A stretch of 64,000 nt of DNA from Litoditis marina (lineage: Eukaryota > Nematoda > Chromadorea > Rhabditida > Rhabditidae): positions 42,379,336-42,443,335 of the forward strand of contig OZ038433.1 in the NCBI GenBank assembly GCA_964036275.1, in the 5' to 3' direction. Below the pieces are notes generated by a model. The model worked only from the letters and a program-made list of their open reading frames with translations. It did no database searches and was not told where the DNA came from. This document shows, piece after piece, positions 26,037-40,316 of this stretch. How positions within the stretch are numbered: the first letter of the stretch is position 1; each line of letters begins with the position of its first letter. Both the position numbers and the translations under genes were made by a program.

Positions 26037-27344
26037 CTAGCCGGCCCCGCGGCTGACGCCGCGGGCCCCGCTAGTTGGGGGGTGCCCCCCCAAGCCCCCC
26101 ACGGTTTTGTCATGTTTAATTGAGTTTAAAGTAGGTAATTTCATCGTTTAAGCAGTTTTGAAATTTTCTCGTTGCGTCGTACATAGTACGGGTTGGTATT
26201 TTCAATAATGAATTTCTAGAAAACTGCTCGATGAACATCTCCAATTTTTCGCACATTCGTTCAGTCAACTATACCGTTGAACATGACGAAGTTTCAGACG
26301 TATCGAAAGGTTTTAAAAATTTTCGAGTCAATTTTCAAAGTTCCATAACTTTTGAAAAAAATCAATAAAATCGATTTGTTTTTGTTGTATTTTATTTGAC
26401 TTGTTGATTACATATTACATGTGTATGAATCGTTGGAATCCGTTCAGCCGTTCACGAGTACTGCTAAGTTGATCTTTTGATCTTTGCCACTGAAATGGTC
26501 ATAAAATTGGAGAAAACACGAAATCTCAAAAAGCGCCTGAATGAAAAGTCTTAAACTAATTAGTACTACAATCTGTTAAAATATGACAACTATTGCAGAG
26601 GTTCGTTTTTTCTTCAGCGGTTTTTTGGCAACTTGCCAACTAATCGATAAATCAATATATCGATTTTCTTTTATCATCATCTTGGACTGTCGCTCATGTA
26701 AGTCACGTGTACTAAACTACGTGAGCTGACACTGCCTGGTTGGCGCACAGCAGCATGAGCTTGAGATTTATTTTTCGTAAAAAATGCTATAAAAAACTTT
26801 AAACGCAAAAGAAAAAAAAGTATACCTCTCAAAAACCTTAAAGTAGTCTCTAGTTTATGCTGACAGAGTTTGGGGTTTGAAATCGCGAAATTTCATTTTT
26901 CTATTTTAGGTCATAAAAAATCAATAAATCAATATTATCGATTTTTATGTCAGAATCCATTGGTTTCTCAACATTTCCTATCTACCTTCTCAATTACAGA
27001 GGAATCCGTTACAAAAAGGGGGATTTTTTTGGGAATTTTCAAACACGTCCTACGGATCGATAAATCGATATATTAACTTTTAGTTATTCTCAAGTTGAAG
27101 GCAATTGAGGTTCACGTGTGGTAGTCACGGTCACCTAAGCAGACGACTAACGGCTCGTCAGTTATGATCGTGGGAATTTTTGATGAATTTCATATTTTAG
27201 ATCATTAAAAATCAATAAATCGATTTGACGAAAAAGTGCACAGGTCAAATCGAATTAAATTCTTTGTAACATGTATGCTAGTAGTTATGGACAATTTAGA
27301 TGGGTTTGAAAATTTACAAAGTTACTTTATTATAGGTTAGGTGA
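26037..27344 (-). mobile_element. Helitron-like unit, 1308 bp, CTAGCCGG subtype
   Basis: It opens with CTAGCCGGCCCCGCGG and a hairpin in which one arm base differs (CCCCGCGGC), then GGGGGGTGCCCCCCC. It closes with TTATAGGTTAGGTGA, giving a minus-strand start TCACCTAACCTATAATA. It contains the conserved box of about 80 bp at 26687-26770 (TCACGTGT ... ACGTGAGCTGAC). No coding region. Confidence 0.7.
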
Positions 27345-28721
27345 CTAGCCGGTCCCGCGGCTGACGCCGCGGGCCCCGCTAGTTGGGGGGTGCCCCCCCA
27401 AGCCCCCCACGGTTTTGTCATGTTTAGAATTGTTATGGTCGTAACATTTATACAGTTACATTGATGTCTTTGAGATATGTATATGTTGACATTTTCAGTT
27501 TTACAAATTTCCATAATTAATCAATAAATTGATATTATCGATTTTTGATAATTGAAAGTCCTATTCATTTTTTATGTCATACAGACTCCTCAAGTTTCAT
27601 GACAATTGGTTGATTCCTTCGTGACGTATTCTGGAATTCTGAAAGGGTGAACAACGAAAATTTTTGGGGTCAAAATAAAAACCACTCTAAAAAATCGATA
27701 AATCAATATCACGGAAATTCCTTCAAAAGACATCCTTGGATTTTGGATATGTTTACGTAGTAGAAGTTTTGAGCCGATCAGGCCAAATTTTTTCTCGGAG
27801 AGAGGGGGTTCATATCGATTTCGGCTAAAGTCAACTTCGCGGTAGATCAATTTATCGACTTTTTGTGATCATCATCTTTGTTTCCCATCTGAGTTATACT
27901 GATGCTGAAAATAACTAAGGTCACGTCCACATGGCTGGCACGTTAGAGCTACATGAAATCTGAGTATAGGTCATAAAACAATCGATAAATTGTGTTAAAA
28001 TCAAGGAGTCAAAAATCGCCACGATGAAAAGTCTTATTTTGTTTGATAGTATCTTCTTCCGGAATATGGTAGCCATTGAGTCATTTTGAAAATGTCACAA
28101 CCAACTTTTCATTTTTTACGACTTTTCATAACTAATCAATAAATCAATATTATCGATTTTTGTCAATTGAAGGTCATATTTATTTTTTGTGTTATGTTCA
28201 CCAGTCGAGTTTCACGACAATTGGTCCAGTCACTATTGAATGGTGAACGATGAAAATTTCTGGAGGTCACCTAAAAACACTCATAAAAAATCGATAAATC
28301 AATATCAGGAAAATTCCTTCAAAACACATTCTTAGATTTTGATGTAATATCTATAGAACAAATTTCAAAGAAATCGGAGTCAAAAAATTGCTCTGAACCC
28401 CCTAGTCGGGCACTTTTTTGCTAAAGTCAACTTTGCGGTAGATCAAGTTATCGATTTTTTGTTGTCATCATCTTTGTTTCCCATCCGAGTTGTGTTGATG
28501 TTGAGAAGCATTAGGGTCACGGCCGCATGGCTGGCAAGTTATAGCTACGTGAAATCTGAGTAGGGGTCATACTTTAGATCACTAAAAATCAATAAATCAA
28601 TTTGAATAAAAAGGGCGCGAGCCGAATCGCTTAGAAATGTCTAACGTATGCATGCTAGTAGTTGTGAACAGATTGAAGCAGTTTGAAAACGAGCATAGTT
28701 ACTTTATTATAGTATAGGTGA
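27345..28721 (-). mobile_element. Helitron-like unit, 1377 bp
   Basis: CTAGCCGGTCCCGCGG hairpin 3' end. Minus-strand 5' end TCACCTATACTATAATA. The interior has three blocks related to the 1499-bp unit (for example CTAAAGTCAACTTCGCGGTAG at about 27820 and 28421), arranged as an internal imperfect duplication. Confidence 0.7.
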
Positions 28722-29440
28722 CCGGCTAGCTGGGGGGGATGACCCCCCAGACCCCCCCTTTTTACTTCCATAACTAATCAATAAATCGATATTATCGATT
28801 TTTGTCAATTGAAGGTCATGTTCATTTTTTGTGTTATGTTCACCAGTCAAGTTTCATGACAATCGGCTCAGTCGTTCTCGAATGGTGAGAAGCAGAAAAT
28901 TTCAGGGGTCACATAAAAACTCTCATAAAAAATCGATAAATCAATATCAGCCATTTTAAAAAATATGGTATTCTTAGAATTTCAAGAGGTACACATGGTA
29001 GCAGTTTCAGGCTAATCAGAGACAAAAATACCTCCACTGAACCCCCTGTCTCCGAAATTTCGCTAAAGTCAACTTCGCGGTAGATCAATATATCGATTTT
29101 ATTTTTTTACCATTTTAGTCTGTCGCTCATGTCAGTCACGTACACTGAACCACGTGAGCTGACACTGCCTGGTTGGCGCACAGCAGCATGAGCTTGAGAT
29201 TTATTTTCTATGAAAAATGCTATAAAAAGCTTTAAACGCAAAAGAAAAAAAAGTATACCTCTCAAAAACCTTAAAGTAGTCTCTAGTTTATGCTGACAGA
29301 GTTTGGGGTCTGAAATCGCAAAATTTCATTTTTCTATTTTAGGTCATATAAAATCAATAAATCGATATGACATATAAGTTCACAGGCCGAATCTAATTAA
29401 ATTGGATTTCCTATCTACACTATGAGTTATGGACCGAACA
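28722..29440 (-). mobile_element. Helitron-like unit truncated at both ends
   Basis: The 3' end lacks the CTAG/hairpin and begins within the second GC block (CCGGCTAGCTGGGGGGG). The other end stops at GGACCGAACA without the TCACC terminus, where the next truncated unit begins. It contains one copy of the conserved box of about 80 bp at 29121-29198. Confidence 0.6.
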
Positions 29441-29986
29441 GCCGCGGGCCCCGCTAGTTGGGGGGTGCCCCCCCAAGCCCCCCACAGTAGTCTCTAGTTT
29501 ATGCTGACAGAGTGTGGGGTCTGAAATCGCAAAATTTCATTTTTCTATTGTAGGTCATAAAAAATCAATAAATCGATATGACGCAAAACCTCTCGAGGAA
29601 TCGAGATCAATTTGGATTTCCTATCTTCACTATGAATTATGGAGAAATTAAAGCGGTTTGAACTGTGGACAGTCATTTTTGGCATCTCTCCAACTGATCG
29701 ATAAATCGATATATTGATTTTTCACTACTGTCAAATTATTTGCCTATGGAAGTTATGTCAAGTCCACATTGAGATGAGAGCCGCAGACGTATGGCTCGCT
29801 CGGTAGAGCTGCTGAAAGTTTCAAAATTGTCCATACTTTAGATCATTAAAAATCAATAAATCGATTTGAAGAAAAAGTGCACAGGTCAAATCGAATTAAA
29901 TTCTTTGCTACATGTATACTGAGAGTTATGGACAATTTAAATCGGTTTGAACTGGGACCTTACCTACTGTATTATAGTATAAGTGA
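29441..29986 (-). mobile_element. Helitron-like unit with 3' end cut at the hairpin
   Basis: It begins exactly at GCCGCGGG, the second arm of the terminal hairpin, so the minus-strand copy ends after the first arm. The same cut is seen at 48116. The other end is intact: minus strand TCACTTATACTATAATACAG. Confidence 0.6.
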
Positions 29987-30023
29987 AACTGGGACCTTAC
30001 CTACTGTATTATAGTATAAGTGA
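29987..30023 (-). repeat. 37-bp 5'-end stub
   Basis: Exact duplicate of 29950-29986, the 5' terminal 37 bases of the neighbouring unit, ending AGTATAAGTGA. Like the 25-bp stubs at 8964 and 49137, it is a terminus without a body, placed at a unit junction. Confidence 0.75.
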
Positions 30024-31322
30024 CTAGTGGGTCCCGCGGCTGACGCCGCGGGCCCCGCTAGCTGGGGGTGCCCCCCAGACCCCCGCGGCTTTGTCATGTT
30101 TAATTGAGTTTAAAGTACGTAATTTCATCATTTGAGCAGTTTTGAAATTTTCTCGTTGCGCCGTACATAGTACGGGTTGGCATCTTCAATTATGAATTTC
30201 TCAAGAACTACACGATGAACATTTCCAATTTTTTGCATATTGTTTCGGTCAAGTACACCGTTGAACATAACGAAGTTTCAGACGTATCGAACTTTTTTGA
30301 AAATTTCCGGGTCAATTTTCAAAGTCCCATAACTTTCGAAAAATCGATAATATCGATTTGTTTCTGTTGTATGTTGTTATACTTGTTGGATACATACTAC
30401 ATGTGTATGAATTGTTGGAATCCGTTCAGCCGTTTACGAGTACTGCTAAGTTGATCTTTTGATCTTTGCCACTGAAATGGTCATAAAACTGGAGAAAACA
30501 TGAAATCTCAAAAAGCGCCACGATGAAAGGTTTTAATCTTTTTAGTACTACAATCATATGAAACAAGACAGCTTTTGCATAAGTTTGAAAATTTTTCGGA
30601 CCGTTTTGGCAACTTTCCAACTAATCGATAAATCGATATATCAATTTTCTTTCATTACCATCTTTGTCTGTCGCTTATGTCAGTCACGTGTACTGAACTA
30701 CGTGAGCTGACACTGCCTGGTTGGCGCACAGCAGCATGAGCTTGAGATTTATTTTCTGTAAAAAATGCTATAAAAAGCTTTAAACGCAAAAGAAAAAAAA
30801 GTATACCTCTCAAAAACCTTAAAGTAGTCTCTAGTTTATGCTGACAGAATTTGGGGTCTGAAATCGCAAAATTTCATTTTTCTATTTTAGGTCATAAAAA
30901 ATCAATAAATCGATTTGACGCGAAACCGCTCAAGATCATCGGAACAAATTGGATTTCCTATCTATACTATGAGTTATGGACAAATTAAAGCGGTTTGAAC
31001 TGTGCGATGTACTTTTCGACCTCTCTCTAACTAATCGATAAATCAATATATTGATTTTTTAAGGTCATCACATTGTAGGGTCTCATAAGTTAGTTGGTTG
31101 ATACCAATTAGGTAGCATTCCATCGAGCCATTGGCTCACAGTAACAGAAAGAAATTTTTGAGAATTTCATAAAATAAGGTCTAAAAAAATTATAAGGCCC
31201 TAACTCAAAAATCGTACGGGGGCGCTCGCATTAGATTACTGTCTAGTATGCATGGTTGAAATTACAGACTGATCGTAAGAACTTTTTGCGTGACTATATC
31301 ATGTGTGCTATAGGTGTGGTGA
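30024..31322 (-). mobile_element. Composite Helitron-like unit, 1299 bp
   Basis: CTAGTGGG hairpin 3' end. The left 1 kb resembles the 26037 unit (including the conserved box at about 30665-30750). The right 300 bp, from about 31045 (AAGGTCATCACATTG), resembles the 749/1179 type and supplies a GTGCTATAGGTGTGGTGA end. It is probably a recombinant of two subfamilies. Confidence 0.65.
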
Positions 31323-34300
31323 AGGTTTTCTTCGAAAAAACCACTTTCCCGTGAAGCAATCTGTCTCGTGTTTCGACAGAAAGTTGTGTTTTTGTAATAG
31401 GTAATATGTGACCAAATATGGTTTATTTAGCTTCTCACCGAACGAAGGTACAAGGAAATGTATGATTTGCTGATGACGTCATCAACCGAAAAATGAAAAT
31501 TTTAAAAAAAATATACGTGTCTGAATCAATGGTAATATGAAACCTCTGAAAGTAGTGTTATCAGGAAAAATAAATCTGACAGATATAATTGTCAGACTCT
31601 CGAGTTTTTGAACGTTTTAAAAACAAAATCATAACTTTACAACTAATCGATAAGTCGATATTATCGAAAAATTCTGAATTGAAAGTCATGTTTATTTCTT
31701 GTGATATGCACGATTTGTGAGTTTCACAACAATTGGATAAGCCGTTCTCAGATGAAGAATAGCAGGAATTTTTGAGTTTTAAATACAACACTTCATAAAA
31801 AATCGATAAATCAATATTATGAGAATTCCTGAAAAAGACATCCTTAGATTTTGAAGTAGTATACGTGGTGAGAGTTTTGAGATCATCCGGTCAAATTTTT
31901 TCTCGGAGACAGGGGGTTCCAATCGATTTCGGCTAAAGTCAACTTCGCAGTAGATCAATATATCGATTTTTTGTGATCATCTAGTTTGTTTCCCATCCGA
32001 GTTGTTTTGATGTTAGAAAACACTAAGACCACGGTCGTTTGGCTGGCCAGATACATCTGCATGAAATCTGAGTAGGGGTCATGAAAAATGCTCTAAAATG
32101 GCTTAAAATCAAAATCTCAAAAATCGCCTCTGTGTAAACTCTTATTTTGTTCCATAGTATATTTTACTAAGTTATGGTAGCCATCGAGCGAGTTCTAAAA
32201 ATTCACAACCGACTTTTTCGATTTTGATCCTTCTCATAACTAATCAATAAATCGATATTCCCATTTTTTCACAATTAGGAGTCATATTTATTTGATGTGT
32301 ACTGCATACCACTCAAGTTTCACGCCGATTGGATCAGTCGTTCTCGAATTATGAGAAAGCAAAATATGCATTTCTCACATACAAACTGTTATAAAAAATC
32401 GAGAAATGAGTATCAGAAGTTTTTACTATGGCATTTCCTTCTTCACAGTTTACCACGCATATGGTACGAATTTGGAGTCTGAATTCTTAAATTTTGCCGT
32501 CACTTTTCCCATTTTGGACCAATCTCAGAACAGATCAATAAGTCGATATATCAATTTTTTGTGACCATCAGCATTATTGGCCGATCAGATAATGATAGTA
32601 CTCTGAATAGCCAAGTTAAAGGACGCACGGTTCACAAGTTACAAGCAAAAGAAATTTTTCAGAGCTAACTTTGTGAAGGTCTAAAAAAATTGTAAGGCCC
32701 TAACTCAAAAATCGTACGGGGGCGCTCGCATTTATTTTCTATAAAGTATGCACTGTTAAAGTTAGGGAATAATCGGAACAACTTTTTGTCACATTTAGCA
32801 TCTGTAATATAAGGAGGGTGAAGGTTTTCTTCGAAAAAACCACTTTCCCGTGAAGCAATCTGTCTCGTGTTTCGACAGAAAGTTGTGTTTTTGTAATAGG
32901 TAATATGTGACCAAATATGGTTTATTTAGCTTCTCACCGAACGAAGGTACAAGGAAATGTATGATTTGCTGATGACGTCATCAACCGAAAAATGAAAATT
33001 TTAAAAAAAATATACGTGTCTGAATCAATGGTAATATGAAACCTCTGAAAGTAGTGTTATCAGGAAAAATAAATCTGACAGATATAATTGTCAGACTCTC
33101 GAGTTTTTGAACGTTTTAAAAACAAAATCATAACTTTACAACTAATCGATAAGTCGATATTATCGAAAAATTCTGAATTGAAAGTCATGTTTATTTCTTG
33201 TGATATGCACGATTTGTGAGTTTCACAACAATTGGATAAGCCGTTCTCAGATGAAGAATAGCAGGAATTTTTGAGTTTTAAATACAACACTTCATAAAAA
33301 ATCGATAAATCAATATTATGAGAATTCCTGAAAAAGACATCCTTAGATTTTGAAGTAGTATACGTGGTGAGAGTTTTGAGATCATCCGGTCAAATTTTTT
33401 CTCGGAGACAGGGGGTTCCAATCGATTTCGGCTAAAGTCAACTTCGCAGTAGATCAATATATCGATTTTTTGTGATCATCTAGTTTGTTTCCCATCCGAG
33501 TTGTTTTGATGTTAGAAAGCACTAAGACCACGGTCGTTTGGCTGGCCAGATACATCTGCATGAAATCTGAGTAGGGGTCATGAAAAATGCTCTAAAATGG
33601 CTTAAAATCAAAATCTCAAAAATCGCCTCTGTGTAAACTCTTATTTTGTTCCATAGTATATTTTACTAAGTTATGGTAGCCATCGAGCGAGTTCTAAAAA
33701 TTCACAACCGACTTTTTCGATTTTGATCCTTCTCATAACTAATCAATAAATCGATATTCCCATTTTTTCACAATTAGGAGTCATATTTATTTGATGTGTA
33801 CTGCATACCACTCAAGTTTCACGCCGATTGGATCAGTCGTTCTCGAATTATGAGAAAGCAAAATATGCATTTCTCACATACAAACTGTTATAAAAAATCG
33901 AGAAATGAGTATCAGAAGTTTTTACTATGGCATTTCCTTCTTCACAGTTTACCACGCATATGGTACGAATTTGGAGTCTGAATTCTTAAATTTTGCCGTC
34001 ACTTTTCCCATTTTGGACCAATCTCAGAACAGATCAATAAGTCGATATATCAATTTTTTGTGACCATCAGCATTATTGGCCGATCAGATAATGATAGTAC
34101 TCTGAATAGCCAAGTTAAAGGACGCACGGTTCACAAGTTACAAGCAAAAGAAATTTTTCAGAGCTAACTTTGTGAAGGTCTAAAAAAATTGTAAGGCCCT
34201 AACTCAAAAATCGTACGGGGGCGCTCGCATTTATTTTCTATAAAGTATGCACTGTTAAAGTTAGGGAATAATCGGAACAACTTTTTGTCACATTTAGCAT

Positions 34301-37300
34301 CTGTAATATAAGGAGGGTGAAGGTTTTCTTCGAAAAAACCACTTTCCCGTGAAGCAATCTGTCTCGTGTTTCGACAGAAAGTTGTGTTTTTGTAATAGGT
34401 AATATGTGACCAAATATGGTTTATTTAGCTTCTCACCGAACGAAGGTACAAGGAAATGTATGATTTGCTGATGACGTCATCAACCGAAAAATGAAAATTT
34501 TAAAAAAAATATACGTGTCTGAATCAATGGTAATATGAAACCTCTGAAAGTAGTGTTATCAGGAAAAATAAATCTGACAGATATAATTGTCAGACTCTCG
34601 AGTTTTTGAACGTTTTAAAAACAAAATCATAACTTTACAACTAATCGATAAGTCGATATTATCGAAAAATTCTGAATTGAAAGTCATGTTTATTTCTTGT
34701 GATATGCACGATTTGTGAGTTTCACAACAATTGGATAAGCCGTTCTCAGATGAAGAATAGCAGGAATTTTTGAGTTTTAAATACAACACTTCATAAAAAA
34801 TCGATAAATCAATATTATGAGAATTCCTGAAAAAGACATCCTTAGATTTTGAAGTAGTATACGTGGTGAGAGTTTTGAGATCATCCGGTCAAATTTTTTC
34901 TCGGAGACAGGGGGTTCCAATCGATTTCGGCTAAAGTCAACTTCGCAGTAGATCAATATATCGATTTTTTGTGATCATCTAGTTTGTTTCCCATCCGAGT
35001 TGTTTTGATGTTAGAAAGCACTAAGACCACGGTCGTTTGGCTGGCCAGATACATCTGCATGAAATCTGAGTAGGGGTCATGAAAAATGCTCTAAAATGGC
35101 TTAAAATCAAAATCTCAAAAATCGCCTCTGTGTAAACTCTTATTTTGTTCCATAGTATATTTTACTAAGTTATGGTAGCCATCGAGCGAGTTCTAAAAAT
35201 TCACAACCGACTTTTTCGATTTTGATCCTTCTCATAACTAATCAATAAATCGATATTCCCATTTTTTCACAATTAGGAGTCATATTTATTTGATGTGTAC
35301 TGCATACCACTCAAGTTTCACGCCGATTGGATCAGTCGTTCTCGAATTATGAGAAAGCAAAATATGCATTTCTCACATACAAACTGTTATAAAAAATCGA
35401 GAAATGAGTATCAGAAGTTTTTACTATGGCATTTCCTTCTTCACAGTTTACCACGCATATGGTACGAATTTGGAGTCTGAATTCTTAAATTTTGCCGTCA
35501 CTTTTCCCATTTTGGACCAATCTCAGAACAGATCAATAAGTCGATATATCAATTTTTTGTGACCATCAGCATTATTGGCCGATCAGATAATGATAGTACT
35601 CTGAATAGCCAAGTTAAAGGACGCACGGTTCACAAGTTACAAGCAAAAGAAATTTTTCAGAGCTAACTTTGTGAAGGTCTAAAAAAATTGTAAGGCCCTA
35701 ACTCAAAAATCGTACGGGGGCGCTCGCATTTATTTTCTATAAAGTATGCACTGTTAAAGTTAGGGAATAATCGGAACAACTTTTTGTCACATTTAGCATC
35801 TGTAATATAAGGAGGGTGAAGGTTTTCTTCGAAAAAACCACTTTCCCGTGAAGCAATCTGTCTCGTGTTTCGACAGAAAGTTGTGTTTTTGTAATAGGTA
35901 ATATGTGACCAAATATGGTTTATTTAGCTTCTCACCGAACGAAGGTACAAGGAAATGTATGATTTGCTGATGACGTCATCAACCGAAAAATGAAAATTTT
36001 AAAAAAAATATACGTGTCTGAATCAATGGTAATATGAAACCTCTGAAAGTAGTGTTATCAGGAAAAATAAATCTGACAGATATAATTGTCAGACTCTCGA
36101 GTTTTTGAACGTTTTAAAAACAAAATCATAACTTTACAACTAATCGATAAGTCGATATTATCGAAAAATTCTGAATTGAAAGTCATGTTTATTTCTTGTG
36201 ATATGCACGATTTGTGAGTTTCACAACAATTGGATAAGCCGTTCTCAGATGAAGAATAGCAGGAATTTTTGAGTTTTAAATACAACACTTCATAAAAAAT
36301 CGATAAATCAATATTATGAGAATTCCTGAAAAAGACATCCTTAGATTTTGAAGTAGTATACGTGGTGAGAGTTTTGAGATCATCCGGTCAAATTTTTTCT
36401 CGGAGACAGGGGGTTCCAATCGATTTCGGCTAAAGTCAACTTCGCAGTAGATCAATATATCGATTTTTTGTGATCATCTAGTTTGTTTCCCATCCGAGTT
36501 GTTTTGATGTTAGAAAGCACTAAGACCACGGTCGTTTGGCTGGCCAGATACATCTGCATGAAATCTGAGTAGGGGTCATGAAAAATGCTCTAAAATGGCT
36601 TAAAATCAAAATCTCAAAAATCGCCTCTGTGTAAACTCTTATTTTGTTCCATAGTATATTTTACTAAGTTATGGTAGCCATCGAGCGAGTTCTAAAAATT
36701 CACAACCGACTTTTTCGATTTTGATCCTTCTCATAACTAATCAATAAATCGATATTCCCATTTTTTCACAATTAGGAGTCATATTTATTTGATGTGTACT
36801 GCATACCACTCAAGTTTCACGCCGATTGGATCAGTCGTTCTCGAATTATGAGAAAGCAAAATATGCATTTCTCACATACAAACTGTTATAAAAAATCGAG
36901 AAATGAGTATCAGAAGTTTTTACTATGGCATTTCCTTCTTCACAGTTTACCACGCATATGGTACGAATTTGGAGTCTGAATTCTTAAATTTTGCCGTCAC
37001 TTTTCCCATTTTGGACCAATCTCAGAACAGATCAATAAGTCGATATATCAATTTTTTGTGACCATCAGCATTATTGGCCGATCAGATAATGATAGTACTC
37101 TGAATAGCCAAGTTAAAGGACGCACGGTTCACAAGTTACAAGCAAAAGAAATTTTTCAGAGCTAACTTTGTGAAGGTCTAAAAAAATTGTAAGGCCCTAA
37201 CTCAAAAATCGTACGGGGGCGCTCGCATTTATTTTCTATAAAGTATGCACTGTTAAAGTTAGGGAATAATCGGAACAACTTTTTGTCACATTTAGCATCT

Positions 37301-40300
37301 GTAATATAAGGAGGGTGAAGGTTTTCTTCGAAAAAACCACTTTCCCGTGAAGCAATCTGTCTCGTGTTTCGACAGAAAGTTGTGTTTTTGTAATAGGTAA
37401 TATGTGACCAAATATGGTTTATTTAGCTTCTCACCGAACGAAGGTACAAGGAAATGTATGATTTGCTGATGACGTCATCAACCGAAAAATGAAAATTTTA
37501 AAAAAAATATACGTGTCTGAATCAATGGTAATATGAAACCTCTGAAAGTAGTGTTATCAGGAAAAATAAATCTGACAGATATAATTGTCAGACTCTCGAG
37601 TTTTTGAACGTTTTAAAAACAAAATCATAACTTTACAACTAATCGATAAGTCGATATTATCGAAAAATTCTGAATTGAAAGTCATGTTTATTTCTTGTGA
37701 TATGCACGATTTGTGAGTTTCACAACAATTGGATAAGCCGTTCTCAGATGAAGAATAGCAGGAATTTTTGAGTTTTAAATACAACACTTCATAAAAAATC
37801 GATAAATCAATATTATGAGAATTCCTGAAAAAGACATCCTTAGATTTTGAAGTAGTATACGTGGTGAGAGTTTTGAGATCATCCGGTCAAATTTTTTCTC
37901 GGAGACAGGGGGTTCCAATCGATTTCGGCTAAAGTCAACTTCGCAGTAGATCAATATATCGATTTTTTGTGATCATCTAGTTTGTTTCCCATCCGAGTTG
38001 TTTTGATGTTAGAAAGCACTAAGACCACGGTCGTTTGGCTGGCCAGATACATCTGCATGAAATCTGAGTAGGGGTCATGAAAAATGCTCTAAAATGGCTT
38101 AAAATCAAAATCTCAAAAATCGCCTCTGTGTAAACTCTTATTTTGTTCCATAGTATATTTTACTAAGTTATGGTAGCCATCGAGCGAGTTCTAAAAATTC
38201 ACAACCGACTTTTTCGATTTTGATCCTTCTCATAACTAATCAATAAATCGATATTCCCATTTTTTCACAATTAGGAGTCATATTTATTTGATGTGTACTG
38301 CATACCACTCAAGTTTCACGCCGATTGGATCAGTCGTTCTCGAATTATGAGAAAGCAAAATATGCATTTCTCACATACAAACTGTTATAAAAAATCGAGA
38401 AATGAGTATCAGAAGTTTTTACTATGGCATTTCCTTCTTCACAGTTTACCACGCATATGGTACGAATTTGGAGTCTGAATTCTTAAATTTTGCCGTCACT
38501 TTTCCCATTTTGGACCAATCTCAGAACAGATCAATAAGTCGATATATCAATTTTTTGTGACCATCAGCATTATTGGCCGATCAGATAATGATAGTACTCT
38601 GAATAGCCAAGTTAAAGGACGCACGGTTCACAAGTTACAAGCAAAAGAAATTTTTCAGAGCTAACTTTGTGAAGGTCTAAAAAAATTGTAAGGCCCTAAC
38701 TCAAAAATCGTACGGGGGCGCTCGCATTTATTTTCTATAAAGTATGCACTGTTAAAGTTAGGGAATAATCGGAACAACTTTTTGTCACATTTAGCATCTG
38801 TAATATAAGGAGGGTGAAGGTTTTCTTCGAAAAAACCACTTTCCCGTGAAGCAATCTGTCTCGTGTTTCGACAGAAAGTTGTGTTTTTGTAATAGGTAAT
38901 ATGTGACCAAATATGGTTTATTTAGCTTCTCACCGAACGAAGGTACAAGGAAATGTATGATTTGCTGATGACGTCATCAACCGAAAAATGAAAATTTTAA
39001 AAAAAATATACGTGTCTGAATCAATGGTAATATGAAACCTCTGAAAGTAGTGTTATCAGGAAAAATAAATCTGACAGATATAATTGTCAGACTCTCGAGT
39101 TTTTGAACGTTTTAAAAACAAAATCATAACTTTACAACTAATCGATAAGTCGATATTATCGAAAAATTCTGAATTGAAAGTCATGTTTATTTCTTGTGAT
39201 ATGCACGATTTGTGAGTTTCACAACAATTGGATAAGCCGTTCTCAGATGAAGAATAGCAGGAATTTTTGAGTTTTAAATACAACACTTCATAAAAAATCG
39301 ATAAATCAATATTATGAGAATTCCTGAAAAAGACATCCTTAGATTTTGAAGTAGTATACGTGGTGAGAGTTTTGAGATCATCCGGTCAAATTTTTTCTCG
39401 GAGACAGGGGGTTCCAATCGATTTCGGCTAAAGTCAACTTCGCAGTAGATCAATATATCGATTTTTTGTGATCATCTAGTTTGTTTCCCATCCGAGTTGT
39501 TTTGATGTTAGAAAGCACTAAGACCACGGTCGTTTGGCTGGCCAGATACATCTGCATGAAATCTGAGTAGGGGTCATGAAAAATGCTCTAAAATGGCTTA
39601 AAATCAAAATCTCAAAAATCGCCTCTGTGTAAACTCTTATTTTGTTCCATAGTATATTTTACTAAGTTATGGTAGCCATCGAGCGAGTTCTAAAAATTCA
39701 CAACCGACTTTTTCGATTTTGATCCTTCTCATAACTAATCAATAAATCGATATTCCCATTTTTTCACAATTAGGAGTCATATTTATTTGATGTGTACTGC
39801 ATACCACTCAAGTTTCACGCCGATTGGATCAGTCGTTCTCGAATTATGAGAAAGCAAAATATGCATTTCTCACATACAAACTGTTATAAAAAATCGAGAA
39901 ATGAGTATCAGAAGTTTTTACTATGGCATTTCCTTCTTCACAGTTTACCACGCATATGGTACGAATTTGGAGTCTGAATTCTTAAATTTTGCCGTCACTT
40001 TTCCCATTTTGGACCAATCTCAGAACAGATCAATAAGTCGATATATCAATTTTTTGTGACCATCAGCATTATTGGCCGATCAGATAATGATAGTACTCTG
40101 AATAGCCAAGTTAAAGGACGCACGGTTCACAAGTTACAAGCAAAAGAAATTTTTCAGAGCTAACTTTGTGAAGGTCTAAAAAAATTGTAAGGCCCTAACT
40201 CAAAAATCGTACGGGGGCGCTCGCATTTATTTTCTATAAAGTATGCACTGTTAAAGTTAGGGAATAATCGGAACAACTTTTTGTCACATTTAGCATCTGT

Positions 40301-40316
40301 AATATAAGGAGGGTGA
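31323..40316 (-). repeat. Second tandem array of the 1499-bp unit: 6 full copies
   Basis: Units start at 31323, 32822, 34321, 35820, 37319 and 38818. They match the array at 17488-26036; the only difference I noticed is an A for G at 32020 in the first copy. The first unit follows a different 5' end (GGTGTGGTGA) and the last is followed by a CTAGCCGG unit, as in the first array. Same content as the first array; no gene. Confidence 0.88.
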
